Shown here: positions 32,080 through 42,241 of the stretch, piece after piece
How the letters are laid out: each line of letters begins with the position of its first letter
Position numbering within the stretch: position 1 is the first letter of the stretch
Source: Perca fluviatilis
Lineage: Eukaryota > Chordata > Actinopteri > Perciformes > Percidae
DNA length: 64,000 nucleotides
Reading direction: 5' to 3'
NCBI RefSeq assembly: GCF_010015445.1
Contig: NC_053116.1
Coordinates: 5,593,568-5,657,567 of the forward strand
Translations under genes and position numbers: made by a program
The notes under the pieces: generated by a model
Told to the model about the DNA's origin: nothing
Seen by the model: the letters and a program-made list of their open reading frames with translations, nothing else
Databases searched by the model: none

Positions 32080-33167
32080 GTTGACACTCTCTGAAGTGCC
32101 GTCTTATCTGTCTTGTTTTTTCTTTTCACCTTTTTCAACTCTCATTCTGAGAATCTTCTCAAGCAACATGTGTCACTGGAAGTGGCTGCACAGCAGGACT
32201 AATTCTCATTGTGCTTTAACACCTCTGAATTGTCTTTTGCAGCCTTGGAGTTTGGGATTGTGCAAAGCAAACACCGGTAGCCCAATTTTCCACCAACATG
32301 ACAAAAGAGAAATGTTTATATTAAGTGACAACATGCAGAGAGTGACATTTCACAAACTCTGTGGCCGACGGCACAATCAAACCACCATTACATGTGTACG
32401 TGTGTTGCTCTGCTCAGACAGTGAATCTCTGTTTTGTCAGCTCCTGCCTGTCGAGCTCCATGTGGCAGGTTGACATGACAGCAGGGTAAGAAAATACAAT
32501 ATTAATAAAGAAAAGTTATTGATTTTTAGCGTGAAAACATTGGACTATGTGAGGATTTACTAAAGCCATGGAAGGTAGTTTGAGGTGAGAAATTGCGTTA
32601 ATATTTCTTTTTTTCAAGAGTTGGTAGAGGCATTTATTTTTTTAAGATTATTGTTTGGGCATTTTAGGCCTTTAAATGACAGGACAGCTAAAGACAGGAA
32701 AAGGGAGAGAGAGGGGGAATGATATGCAGCAACCAGTGCAACTGGTTGGAATTAAACATGTGGCCACTGCGGTAAGGACTGAGCCTTTGTACATGGGTCG
32801 CACGCTCAACCAGGTTAACTACCGGGGCGCCCTGAGTTGGTAGAGACATTTTGCCATTAAATTAATTTTAATATTGGACTATAGTCCCCTGGTGATAATG
32901 TTATGTAAAGGTGTGTCGTCCGCATAACTATGGTAACTTATTTTGTCGTTTTCCATAATCTGACCCAGTCGAAGCATGTAGCATGTTAAACAGAAGAGGC
33001 CCCAGAATGGAGCTTTGGGGAACTCCGCACGTCATATTTGTATGCTTAGATGCACAAGGTACCTATAGACAAAAAAAAGCAGAGGCGATTTCTTTAAGAC
33101 TGCAAAGGAAGCTCAGCTTTCCCTAAAATGTCAAACAATTAATAGTCAAATATGTACTATAATGTTA
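32080..33167. repeat. Segmental duplication, copy B, inserted in L2 'A'
   Basis: From about 32095 it matches 25709-26790. The part 32080-32872 interrupts L2 between SPGDYSPI and SVQKLSKCIEQINK. An exon-like stretch, ttttgcag then ccttggagtttggg, is present in both copies, but I see no protein similarity. The match ends at 33167, where a truncated Harbinger-like element begins. Confidence 0.82.
32636..32832 (-). mobile_element. tRNA-derived SINE in duplication copy B
   Basis: Flanked by GAGTTGGTAGAGRCATT (32618-32634 and 32833-32850). Orthologous by duplication to the SINE at 26294-26479. Confidence 0.87.
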
Positions 33168-33510
33168 AAGAAATCAAAGATGAAATTGAATCTCCCACTC
33201 AGCGTTCACATCCCATTCCAGCAGTTGTTAAACTCCTCGGTACATTACAAATATTGGCATCAGGATAATTTCACACAGTCATAGCATCAGCAGTGGGAAT
33301 ATCGCAGTCTGCACTCAGCCATATCATAGCACAAGTACCGCTTTGCTACAGCGCAATTTACGGTATAGTGAGCGGAGAAAGACGCTGATTGCCTGATGGG
33401 TGTCAGGGTTGATAAATACTACGCAAAATGTGGAAGCGTAGCGTGCGCTATTACCGAACTCGCATAAACAGACGCAGCGCAAACTGCGCTAGTGTTAGTA
33501 AATTAGGCCC
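33168..33510 (-). mobile_element. Truncated Harbinger-like element nested in the hAT
   Basis: Inverted relative of the element at 18890-19709: the intact terminus is at 33495-33510 (TTAGTAAATTAGGCCC) and the internal match runs to gaaattgaatctcccactca. The other terminus is missing. Confidence 0.78.
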
Positions 33511-33847
33511 TCAGTGTCTCTGGGGGTGAATGGAGGAGTGGGCTGGGCCTGGACTCCGGGCTTCTGCGTGATGATTGGAGGGTCTGTCGAAAGACTGCAT
33601 CTCCTTTTGATTGACAGCGATTTTGTACTATAAAAAGTCGCCGAAGCTATTCAAGCTCAGTCCCATTGCAGATTTTGCAAGTGTATTCGAAAGACGAACT
33701 TCTGCGACCCATTTCTTGGTATTTGCTTGGCGAAATTGCTAGCCAATTTTCATCATATATTTCATACACCACATTCCTTGTTTCAGTTTAACCTAATTCC
33801 CACATTTCCTCCTTCAAGTTTAATATCGTTTTGTTAGATTGTTTGTT

Positions 33848-33867
33848 CATTCATTCATTCATTCATA
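33848..33867. repeat. (TTCA)n short tandem repeat
   Basis: Five TTCA units inside the hAT element. Confidence 0.9.
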
Positions 33868-34807
33868 CAGTAGGCTAGGTTAATGTTGTAGGGGTGAACT
33901 AGCCAGCTAGCAAACTGCACACGATGGCACACAATTCTAATATTGTCGACATGATTTTGGCAATGCCATTAGAAAGTCTTCCTTACGAGGAGAAACTTAG
34001 ACTTAAACAGCAGGGCAGATCAACACCTTAGATTGATTTAATGCAAAAGATAGGGCAAAGTAACAGGGGTCTCATTTATAAAACTGTGCTTAGGATCCTT
34101 ACTATAAGTGTACGTGCACCCAAAAGCCCAAATTGGCGTATGGCGAAAAAAAGTCAGATTTACAAAACCGTGTGTACGCACACCTGTAAACAATGTTCCC
34201 TTATAAATCACAGATTGACTACAAGTGTGCGTACGTGGATCAGCCTCTTATCCCGCCCTGTACACGCCCATTTTTAACCATAAATAGTCAATGTAAAGCA
34301 CCTCGTGAATGCTGATAAGTATGTTAATGACCCTTGCAGTTGTTCTTTCGTTACACCGAAACATGCCGAATCATGACAACTGGCGGAGAAATAAAACAAA
34401 CAAAAAAAACCTCTCAGACGCTCGGGAATTGCTGCCAATTGAATTCTAATTTCGGCCTGTCACACAGTGTAGGGAAACCTGATCTATAGACTACCTTTAT
34501 AATTAAAATCTTCCAAAACAGCAGGCATTACGGCACTCGGGGACAGCTTCGATATACCAGACGTATATAATAAGATTCAACAGAACTATATATTATATCC
34601 AAACAAGCCTTAGTGATGAAGTTGAAGATTATATATAATATTTATTTAAAAAAACACTTAGCTGTCTGACATTTCCCTTTGGAAACAGCCGGTTTCACCC
34701 AGAGTGGCGAGGACCTGTATTTGGACCGGGATGGCACGGTTCCGGCGCATTGCCCTCTCTACTGGACCCAATTCAGTACATAGATGAGCCATATATGAGC
34801 CAGTCAT

Positions 34808-37800
34808 CGTTATAATAATAATAATAATAAATTGAATTTATATAGCGCTTTTCATGGACTCAAAGTCGCTTTACAGGGCAGGGTAGATTATAAAAACATA
34901 ACAAAACAAAACGAGCAAACAAAACAAGTAGAACAAAACAAGATACAGATGAAAAGGGAGGGGGGCAGGTGGACTATGGGTAGGCTGAGGTGAAGAGATG
35001 GGTCTTGAGGCGGGACTGGAAGATGGTGAGGGACTCAGAGGTGCGGATCTCTTTGGGAGGGAGTTCCAGAGCCTGGGAGCTGCTCTGGAGAAGGCTCGTC
35101 CGGAAAACAGCGCAGGTTGGACTTTTGGATGGAGAGGAGACCGGCTGAGGTGGATCTGAGGGACCGTGAGGGTTGGGAAGGGGAGAGGAGGTCAGTGAGG
35201 TATGAGGGGGCCAGATGGTGGAGGGCTTTATAGGTGAGGACCAGGATTTTGTAGGTGATCCGGTGGGAAATGGGAAGCCAGTGGAGTTGTTTTAGGACTG
35301 GAGTGATGTGGTGCCAGGATTTGGAGCAGGTAATGAGGCGGGCGCTGAGTTCTGGACCAGTTGGAGTCGGTTGATGTTGGTAGAGCTGAGCCGAGGAGAA
35401 GTGAGTTGCAGTAGTCCAGTCGGGAGGAGATGAAGGCGTGAATGAGTCTTTCAGCAGCGGGGGTGTGAGAGAGGGTCTGATTTTTGGCGATGTTGCGGAG
35501 GGGTAAAAGAAGGAGGTTTTAATGACTTGACGGATGTGAGGCTCAAGGGAGAGGGTGGAATCAAAGATAACGCCAAGGTTGCGGGCCTGGGGAGATGGGG
35601 AGACAATGGTGCCGTCGATGGTGAGAGTGGGGTTATTGGTTTTGCTGAGTGTGGATTTGGAGCCGATCAGAAGGAATTCTGTTTTGTCGCTGTTGAGTTT
35701 GAGGAAGTTGTGTTGCATCCAGGTTTTAATAGCTGACAGACAGGAGTTGATGTGGGAGAGGGAGGAGATTGTGGGGGATTTGGTGCTGAGGTAGATCTGG
35801 GTGTCGTCAGCATAGCAGTGGAAGTCCAGGTTGAAGTGGCGGAGTATCTGACCAAGAGGGAGGATGTAGATGATGAAGAGGAGGGGCCGAGCACGGAGCC
35901 TTGGGGGAACACCTTGAGTGACTGTGGCTGTGGCAGAGGTGTGGTTGTGGAGAGAGATGAAATGGGATCTGTTGGAAAGGTAGGAGTGGAGCCAGCGGAG
36001 TGCAGTACCGTCGATACCGGGGGTCTTTGAGTCTGGTGAGCAGGATGTTATGGCTCACAGTATCGGAAGGCCGCACTCAGGTCGAGGAGGATGAGGATGT
36101 TGAGGGAACCGGTGTCAGCAAAGGTGAGGAGGTCGTTGAGGACTTTGAGGAGAGCGGTTTCTGTGCTGTGTAGGGGCGAAAACCAGATTGGAGAGGTTCG
36201 AAAGGTTATTGGCAAGAAGATGGGTTTGTAGGCGGAGGCGACTATGCGTTCCAGGGTTTTAGACAGAAAGGGGAGGTTGGATATTGGGCGGTAGTTGTTG
36301 AGAGAGGAGGGATCCAGACCAGGTTTTTAAGGATTGGGGTGACAGCGGCAGTTTTGAAAGCAGAGGGGAAGTTCCAAGGGACAGTGAGGAGTTGAAGAGG
36401 TTAGTGAGGTAGGGGCATAGGACCGGGAGGCAGGACTTCAGAAGTGGAGTAGGGAGGGGGTCAAGGGAGCAGGTAGTGGGTTTGGAAGAGCTGATGAGTT
36501 TGGAGATTTCAGGAGGAGTGACTGGGTTAAACTGGGAGAGGAGGAAGTGTGGAGGAGGGGCCGGGAGGTCTGGGAGGGATGGAGAGAGGAGGGTCCAAGG
36601 TAGGTGCTGGAGTAGATCCTGGAAGGTCAGATACAAGGGATAGGGATTTGTAAATGAGATTGATTTTGTCAGTGAAAAAGTGGAGGAATGAGTTGCAGAG
36701 ATTCGGGAGTAGAGGTAAGGAGGCTGTTGGTCCGGAGGCTTGATGAGGTTGTTCAATGTGGAGAAGAGGGTTCTGGGGTTTTGGCAGGGGTCGGTGAGGA
36801 TGGTGGAGAGGTAGGCAGATTTGGCAGCAATGAGGGGCATCTTTGTAGCGGAGATGGGATTTATAGGCTTCATGATGGACTGTGAGGGATGATTTCTTTG
36901 TCAGACGTTCAAGTTGGCGGCCAGTTTGTTTCATTTTTCGGAGTGCAGGTGTGTACCAGGGTGAAGAGGTGTTAAAAGTGACGAGTTTTGTTTTGAGGGG
37001 GGCCAGGGTGTTGAGGGAGGTAGACAAGGTGGAGTTGAGGTGGTCTGTGAGGTCATCGGGTGAGGTGAGGGTTGAGTCCAGGTGGAGAGTGGTGGAGAGC
37101 AGGTCAGAGAGATGGTGGGGATTGATAGATTTGAGGTTGCGGAAGGTGATTTCTCTGAGGAGGCGGGGGCGGGGTTGGAGAAGGGATGGTGAACCGTATC
37201 AGTTTGTGATCAGAGAGGGGAAAGAGGCATGGATGGAGGTCGAGCACTGGTTGGTTGGTGGAGCAGACCAGGTCGATTGTGATCTTTCATGGGGTGGGGA
37301 ATGTGACATGTTGGGTGAGAGAGAAGTTATCCGTAGTAAAATTTTGAATTCTGATGAGAGCTTGCATGTGGGGGAGTCCATGTGGATGTTTAAGTCACCG
37401 AGTAGCAGCAGACGTGGAGAGAGAGATGAGGCTAGTGTGAGGAGTTCAGTAAAATCAGAGAGGAAGGAGGGATTTGGTTTAGGTGGCCGGTAAATGAGGA
37501 TGACTGTCATGGAGGAAAGAGTTTTGAAGGCGAGATATTCAAACGATGATACTGAGGGGAGGGTGAGTTCTGTGATCCGGAAGTTCTGATTGAAAATGAC
37601 GCGGGGCCACCTCCACGGTGGGAGGGGCGGGTTTGCAGATGTAGTTGTAGCCAGGGGGGGATGCTTGGTTGAGGGAGAAGAAGTCGTTGGGTTGTTGCCA
37701 GGTTTCGGTGAGCAGAAGGAAGTCAAGAGTGTTGTCGAGGATTAGTTCATGGAGGACAGGGGCTTTATTGTTGAGCGATCGGGTGTTGAGGAGGGCAAAG

Positions 37801-38720
37801 TTGGCATGGTGAGAGGGTGGTGGGATGGGGGCAGGCTGGAGAGATCTGAGGTTGTCCCGGTTCAGTGCGTGTGGTCGTTAGGGTGTGTGGGGTATTGCAG
37901 TTGAGGGGGACAGTGAGCCGATTAGCAAATGATTGGAGAGTATGATTGAGTGTATGTGAAGTGGGGAAAGCACTGTAGTCCGGTCCGGGTTTTCTGTGTA
38001 GCCTGATGATGCGTTCAGCCCTATGTGAACCAGTGGGTGAAGCATTCAGATGACGTGGGACAGGTGCAACAGAGCGTGCAGGTGACCAGATGGATGGAAT
38101 GGATTGTCCGTGGTGGAAGAAAACAAACTTGGGGGGCGAGCTTCTGTGGATGTAACGGCGTCGACGTAGAAGTCCGAGCTGTTTGATGACTGGGATGCAG
38201 GATGGAATGGAGTAGTTGACGAATTGGACCAGTTGCAGAGTTGAATATTTGATCATGATGCCGTCGGAGGGACGGAGAGCTCCGGATAGTGGTTAGTCGT
38301 GGGCTAGGAGCACAGAGGTGGAGGTGGAGATGGATGAATGAGGTGATTGCCAAAATGATCCACAGCATGACCGAAGGAGAGGAATGTCTAGTCTTGGTCG
38401 CGCCTCGTATCTGGTGGAGGTGCCTGTGAGGAGGAGGTCAGCAATCGGTTAGCCCGAAGCAGCTAGGATTTGCCGCCACGCGTTTGGTGAACGGGGGCAG
38501 CTAGCTAGCGGCTAACCGACGAGGCAAGAGTCCGGTCAAGGAGCCCCAGGCGGCTTCGGGAACCAGCAGAGAGACTGTCCAGAGGTACAGAGGCTGTCCA
38601 GAGGTAGGGGGTACAGCGAACACAAACACAAGAGAATAGCAGACGAATAGCAGATGAATAGCAGACGGAGAAGCGGCGAATAACCAGCGCCAGCGTCCTC
38701 TCACGTCGGTTGGAGATGGA
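34808..38720 (-). mobile_element. L2 LINE 'B', nearly full length, minus strand
   Basis: The 3' end at 34808-34870 reads on the minus strand GACTTTGAGTCCATGAAAAG, CGCTATATAAATTCAA and a (TTA)n tail, the classic L2 3' terminus. It extends about 3.9 kb to a 5' region with repeated gaatagcagac and ctgtccagaggta words near 38570-38660. It lies inside the Harbinger transposase frame. This is the innermost and therefore youngest layer of the stack. Confidence 0.88.
34980..38256 (-). pseudogene. L2 'B' ORF2 (endonuclease and reverse transcriptase), frameshifted
   Basis: Decoded on the minus strand: endonuclease blocks around 37726-37199 (AVILIYRPPKPNPSF-type, LLLGDLNIHMD), linker 37027-36259 (TLAPLKTKLV, PWYTPALRKMKQTGR), reverse transcriptase with VPQGSVLGP near 35905 and CYADDTQIYLS near 35800-35822, then LKLNSDKTEFLLIG, NLGVIFDSTLS, LHWLPISHRITYKILVLTYK and the C-terminus near 35040. 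At least five frameshifts. Catalytic residues are visible in separate frames. Plus-strand open frames over the same region are mirror images of this gene. Confidence 0.85.
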
Positions 38721-40305
38721 TTTTTGTTATGGTCCCTGAAGTCTCTTTTTCTCCTGATTCTTCCATTGCTGTCCTCCTGCAGGGCCAGCAGTGCCATCAT
38801 GCAGCATTACGCACGGGTTCACCGCATTATTTATATGTTTAGCCTACAACAATTTGTGATTGTTAACACCTTGCTAAAATCACAGCAACAACTAGTGGTA
38901 TCCCCCACCCCGAGATACAATTTGAAATCGAAACGTAATAGGCAAACACACTTTTCTTCATGCAGGTTTTGTTATGAACAGTATTAAAGTTCGGACTGAT
39001 AACGAGGACATAGAGCGTAATGATTGCGCGATAGCTTAACGGCTGTATTTCCAGACTTTAACATTTGATGATATATGCATAGTTTTAAAGACAGATATTT
39101 AGTTATTTACACTGTGTTCTGCAGTTAAATGCTAGGATATTTGATGCTATCCTGTATTCCATGCAGTCGGGCCATCTCCTCCTCCTGCGCTCCGTAGCGG
39201 ACAATGTGACGGCGAGACGGCGCTGATTAAATATTAAGAACGACTTTTGATTTAAGATTTGAGTTGGAGGTGTTTATGGAACAATTTTCACTCAGAACAA
39301 TTATCACTCAATTATCATTCAGTACAATTTTCATGATATGGTGTGAAGAAATGTGCGTGAGGCATTAATACTTAAACATATTAAGAGTAGCCTAATCGTT
39401 ATTCCCACATGTACTTTCTGCAGTCTGACTTCAGTTCGCCACCTCACCATCTGCGTCGCCAATTCCTATTTTGTCTCCAAAATGTGCGTACGCATGGGTC
39501 AGAGTTTGCGTGGAGGACCGCACATTCTCCCGTCAAGTTTGTTTTTTATAAATCAAAACCTTTGCGTGGGAAGTGGCGTACACACATTTTCAGCCCCGTT
39601 TTGTGCGTACGCCACGTTTATAAATGAGACCCCAGGTCTTTTCAGCTCTCCTGGTATGCCGTGACAAATGTACTGCTGGCCATCCTCTTGATGAAACCAT
39701 CTCACGGATATTATAAATTATTATTATATAATATATTATTATATTGTAAATAAAAATGTTATGATGTAGGCCGAAAATGAGCTTCCCCTCTTTGAAAGAC
39801 CAGCAGCCGCCACTGCAAAGTAGTCCCTATTCTTTAAGTATGATTAAAACCAGTTTAGTACTGTGCCAGAAAGTCCAACCCAGTTTTCCAATCGCTCTAG
39901 TAATATGTCATGGTTGACCGTGTCAAATGCAGCGCTGAGATCAAGTAATACTAAGACTGGAGTTTTGCCACTATCTGTGTTTAAGTGGATGTCATTAAAG
40001 ACTTTAACAAGTGCCGTGTCAGTGCTGTGGTGTGGTCGAAAACCAGACTGGAAGGCATCAAAAAGGTTGAGTTGTTGAAAAACCACCTTTTCAAAGATTT
40101 TACTTAAAAATGGAAGGTTTGATAAAAGTTCAGATGTTACTGGTACTGGAGGGTTTGTTAACCTATCAACAGTAGCAAACAAAGCACGTGAATTAGTATT
40201 GTTTCTGGCGATAATATCAAAGAAGGACCGCCTTGCATTCCTCAATTCCAAATTATGAATGCAAAGTCTCTCTTTATTTTCTCCTAAATTACTTCTCCAC
40301 TTCAC

Positions 40306-40352
40306 GTGAGTTGGATTTTATGTTCTTGACAGAAACCTGGCTTGCCATGCTG
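40306..40352 (+). mobile_element. LINE endonuclease scrap
   Basis: Encodes ELDFMFLTETWLAMLT, carrying the LTETW catalytic-Glu motif of LINE endonucleases. It lies at the junction between the minus-strand L2 'A' and the plus-strand L2 'C', so it probably belongs to the head-to-head breakpoint. Confidence 0.55.
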
Positions 40353-40595
40353 ACGTGTAAAGTAAGCGTGTTGTGTCACTTTCGGTGTTCCCGTGTTACA
40401 AACGCTAGTTTGCTGCTCCAGAAAAACCTTACTCAACTCTGCTTTATTGTTTAAATTAGCGGCTATTTGCCTGGATTGCATTTGAATTACAATTGTTCTA
40501 CTCAAGCACTTATACTTAGCTTCACTTACAGCGACTGACTCACTGAATTTACAATTGTTAAAACGCTGTAAGCTACTTTAGCTTAGCCATTAGCA

Positions 40596-42093
40596 ATGGC
40601 TAATTCCTCTCAATGTTTCAAATGTTTAGCTATTCCTCCTTTAGTCATAACGATACATGTAATAAATGTAGTATATTCGCTGCTCTGGAGGCAAGGCTTA
40701 GTGAGTTTGAGGCTCGGCTCCGCACCATGGAATCAGAATCATATGCTTCCGTAACTAGCCAGCGCCATGTAGCTCATACTGTAGCTTCTGCAGCCTCTGC
40801 TAGTGTCCCTGTCGACCCCGGAGAGCAGCCAGGCGAAGTGGTTGACTGTCAAAGGAAGCGTAGCGTTAGATCTAAACCAGGGAGTGCACATGATGACGGG
40901 TGAAACCGCAAAGGAATCTTCGCCTCTCTAACAGTTTCTCCCTACTCAGTGATACACCCGCTGAGAAGCCAACTCTGGTTATTGGGAGCTCTATACTGCG
41001 ACATGTGAGGCCGGCGGCCCCAGCGGCTGCGGTCATATGTGTCCCCGGGGCTAGAGCGGGCGATATAGAATCCCATCTAAAGCTGCTGGCTAAAAAGAAC
41101 CGTAAATACACAGCCCGGTCTCATGGAAGTTCGTGTAAATGTGACGTTATTTGAATCTATTGATACGTGTTCACGGAGACGTTTTTGTCGTTTTTTACAT
41201 GGTGGACAACACGAAAATGTGAAGTAATGTATTTCAATGGGAAGCATATTTCGTGGCCACAGCACGAAATTGTAGGGAGTAATATAAAAAGCCGAAAATC
41301 CGCGTAGGGAGGTTGGTCGGGGTGGTGGATGGGTCAAACAACACAGGACTTTCACCCGGCGAGCGGGGATCGCGTCCCGTTTGCGGCGCTTTGTTTCCCG
41401 GGGATGGCGTCCCTGCGTGTGGCGTTTTGTCCCGCGTGTTACTGTGGCGCGTCTCCCGGCGTTTAAGGTGCCCTTTCCCCGTAAGTTTTTTCCTAAACCC
41501 AACCTCCGCCATCCCGTTATTGTGGGGCGTCCCCAGCGGCCCGCCTCCCGGCAGGTCCCCAGCGGCCACCTCGCGGGCGCCTCCCGGCTTATGGAGCGAC
41601 CTTTTCGGCCGCCTCCCTGCATCCTTTCCCCGATAAAATAATGTGACATTTACACGTAAAAAACGAGAAAAACGTCTCCGTGAACACGTATCAATAGATT
41701 CAGAATAACGTGGACATTTACACGAACTGCCGTGAGACCGGGTTGAAATACAGTAAGATCATACTTCACGTAGGTGGTAACGGTCGTAAATCGGAGATCA
41801 CTAAAATTAATGTTGAGTCACTTTGTGCATACGCAAAGACAATGTCGGACTCAGTAGTTTGCTCTGGACCCCTGCCAAACCTGACCAATGATGAAATGTA
41901 CAGCCGTACGTCATCCTTCCACCACTGGTTGTCGGGGTGTTGCCCAGCTAATGATGTGGGCTATGTGAATAACTGGAGGGCGTTCTGGGGAAAGCCTGGT
42001 CTGATTAGGAGAGACGGCATTCATCCCACCTGGGACGGAGCCGCTCTCATATCTAAAAATCTGACCGAGTCTATTATCGGTCATAAACCATGA
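40596..42093 (+). pseudogene. L2 ORF1 with SGNH-hydrolase-like domain, interrupted
   Basis: The N-terminus (ATG 40596, MANSSQCFKCLA, then a frameshift to HNDTCNKC) has paired CxxC motifs, followed by a short coiled coil (LEARLSEFEARLRTMESES). After a stop near 40901 the next frame gives [13 protein letters not shown] (block I with catalytic-Ser position), [18 protein letters not shown], then the insertion 41114-41742, then KYSKIILHVGGN (block III), FHHWL, and DGIHPTWDGA (block V Asp and His). ORF1 proteins of CR1/L2 elements are known to carry such esterase domains; their role in retrotransposition is unclear. It ends at the stop at 42091. Confidence 0.78.
41114..41742. mobile_element. Long-terminal-inverted-repeat element in L2 ORF1
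   Basis: Termini CCCGGTCTCATGGAAGTTCG (left) and, inverted, CCCGGTCTCACGGCAGTTCG (right), extending about 90 bp with CTATTGATACGTGTTCACGG in both arms. Flanks AAATACACAG / GAAATACAG suggest an imperfect duplication of about 9 bp. The internal part is GC-rich and non-coding. A 9-bp duplication and long inverted repeats fit a Mutator-like (MULE) MITE, but the superfamily is inferred. Confidence 0.75.
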
Positions 42094-42241
42094 CAACCCA
42101 AGTTTGATATTAGTAATCAGAGGTGCACTGCGGCGCCCCTCTGTGCTTCCGTTGGAGCAGTCGCCCACTCATAGTCTAATAAGCACGGTGTCTGTCCCCC
42201 GGCTCAGATCGGTTAAATCAAAGGTAACACAAAAGATGCGC

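Larger units (their letters stand above)
34690..38810 (-). pseudogene. Harbinger transposase N-terminal region, split by an L2
   Basis: On the minus strand the frame starts MMALLALQEDSNGRIRRKRD (from about 38800), continues FRDHNKN to about 38722, then the L2 intervenes. After it (34807 downward) come NDDWLI, LGPVERAMRRNRAIPVQIQV and LATLGETGCFQREMS. This order matches HARBI1-like N-termini (FRDR...DDWLI...LGPALERxTRRxRAIPVPVQV). The DDE nuclease domain is missing beyond about 34690, so the element was non-autonomous. Confidence 0.72.
34067..39632 (-). mobile_element. PIF/Harbinger element inserted in the hAT transposase frame
   Basis: Perfect terminal inverted repeat GGGTCTCATTTATAAA (34067 onward; inverse ends at 39632) and a 3-bp duplication CAG on both sides (34064-34066, 39633-39635), a CWG target typical of Harbinger. 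Its own transposase fragment is on the minus strand. An L2 LINE is inserted within it. Net length without the LINE is about 1.65 kb. Confidence 0.9.
33924..39710 (+). pseudogene. hAT transposase N-terminal region, split by a Harbinger element
   Basis: From ATG at 33924 the frame reads MAHNSNIVDMILAMP, then LPYEEKLRLKQQGRSTP, a stop (tag, 34029-34031), then IDLMQKIGQSN up to 34066. When 34067-39635 (Harbinger plus one CAG) is left out, the frame continues RSFQLSWYAVTNVLL. The pattern (EEKLxxKxxGRPTP ... R.F...WY) matches N-termini of ZMYM1-like hAT transposases that carry a TTF zinc finger. The catalytic RNaseH-like and dimerisation domains are absent. Confidence 0.7.
33080..39815 (+). mobile_element. 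hAT transposon inserted in L2 'A', itself carrying nested elements
   Basis: Left terminus CAGAGGCGATTTCTTT followed by CAAAGGAAGCTCA; right terminus, inverted, CAGTGGCGGCTGCTGGTC followed by CAAAGAGGGGAAGCTCA. The right 8-bp flank is CAAAGTAG (39816-39823). The left flank here is AAAAAAAG, but in the duplicated copy it is CAAAGAAG (26696-26703), so the original duplication was CAAAGWAG. Without nested insertions the element is about 830 bp and contains a transposase N-terminal exon. Confidence 0.85.
30189..40310 (-). mobile_element. L2 LINE 'A', minus strand, exploded by nested insertions
   Basis: Pieces of one L2 lie in consistent order on the minus strand: 40310-39824 (ORF2 from MKWRSNLG through FQSGFRPHHSTDTAL and [17 protein letters not shown] to LNWF), 33079-32873 (VSIG...CGVPQSSILGPLLF, YADD, SPGDYSPI), 32080-31541 (SVQKLSKCIEQINK, NLGVVMDSDLNFNSH) and 30388-30189 (LLSVPRVRTKQGEAAFSFYA, IWNKLPENCRPA). 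Between them sit a hAT (33080-39815), a SINE-bearing segment (about 32080-32872) and a small hAT (30389-31532). A part between TSELLS and LPFLSKIF is deleted. About 1.6 kb of L2 is spread over 10 kb. Confidence 0.88.

Noticed and set aside
33510..33530. Shared target site for the two GGGCCTRATTTACTAA elements
   Set aside because: Flanks (gacactct versus gagacactga) look alike for a few bases, but the wider flanks are unrelated, so this is probably coincidence.
36882..37493. 203-codon plus-strand open frame
   Set aside because: It is the mirror strand of the L2 'B' endonuclease/linker region; composition is Arg/Gly/Val-rich and no domain is seen.
41077..41649. 190-codon minus-strand open frame
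   Set aside because: It spans the GC-rich centre of the inverted-repeat element in L2 ORF1 and is composed of low-complexity Arg/Pro/Gly. Not a supported gene.
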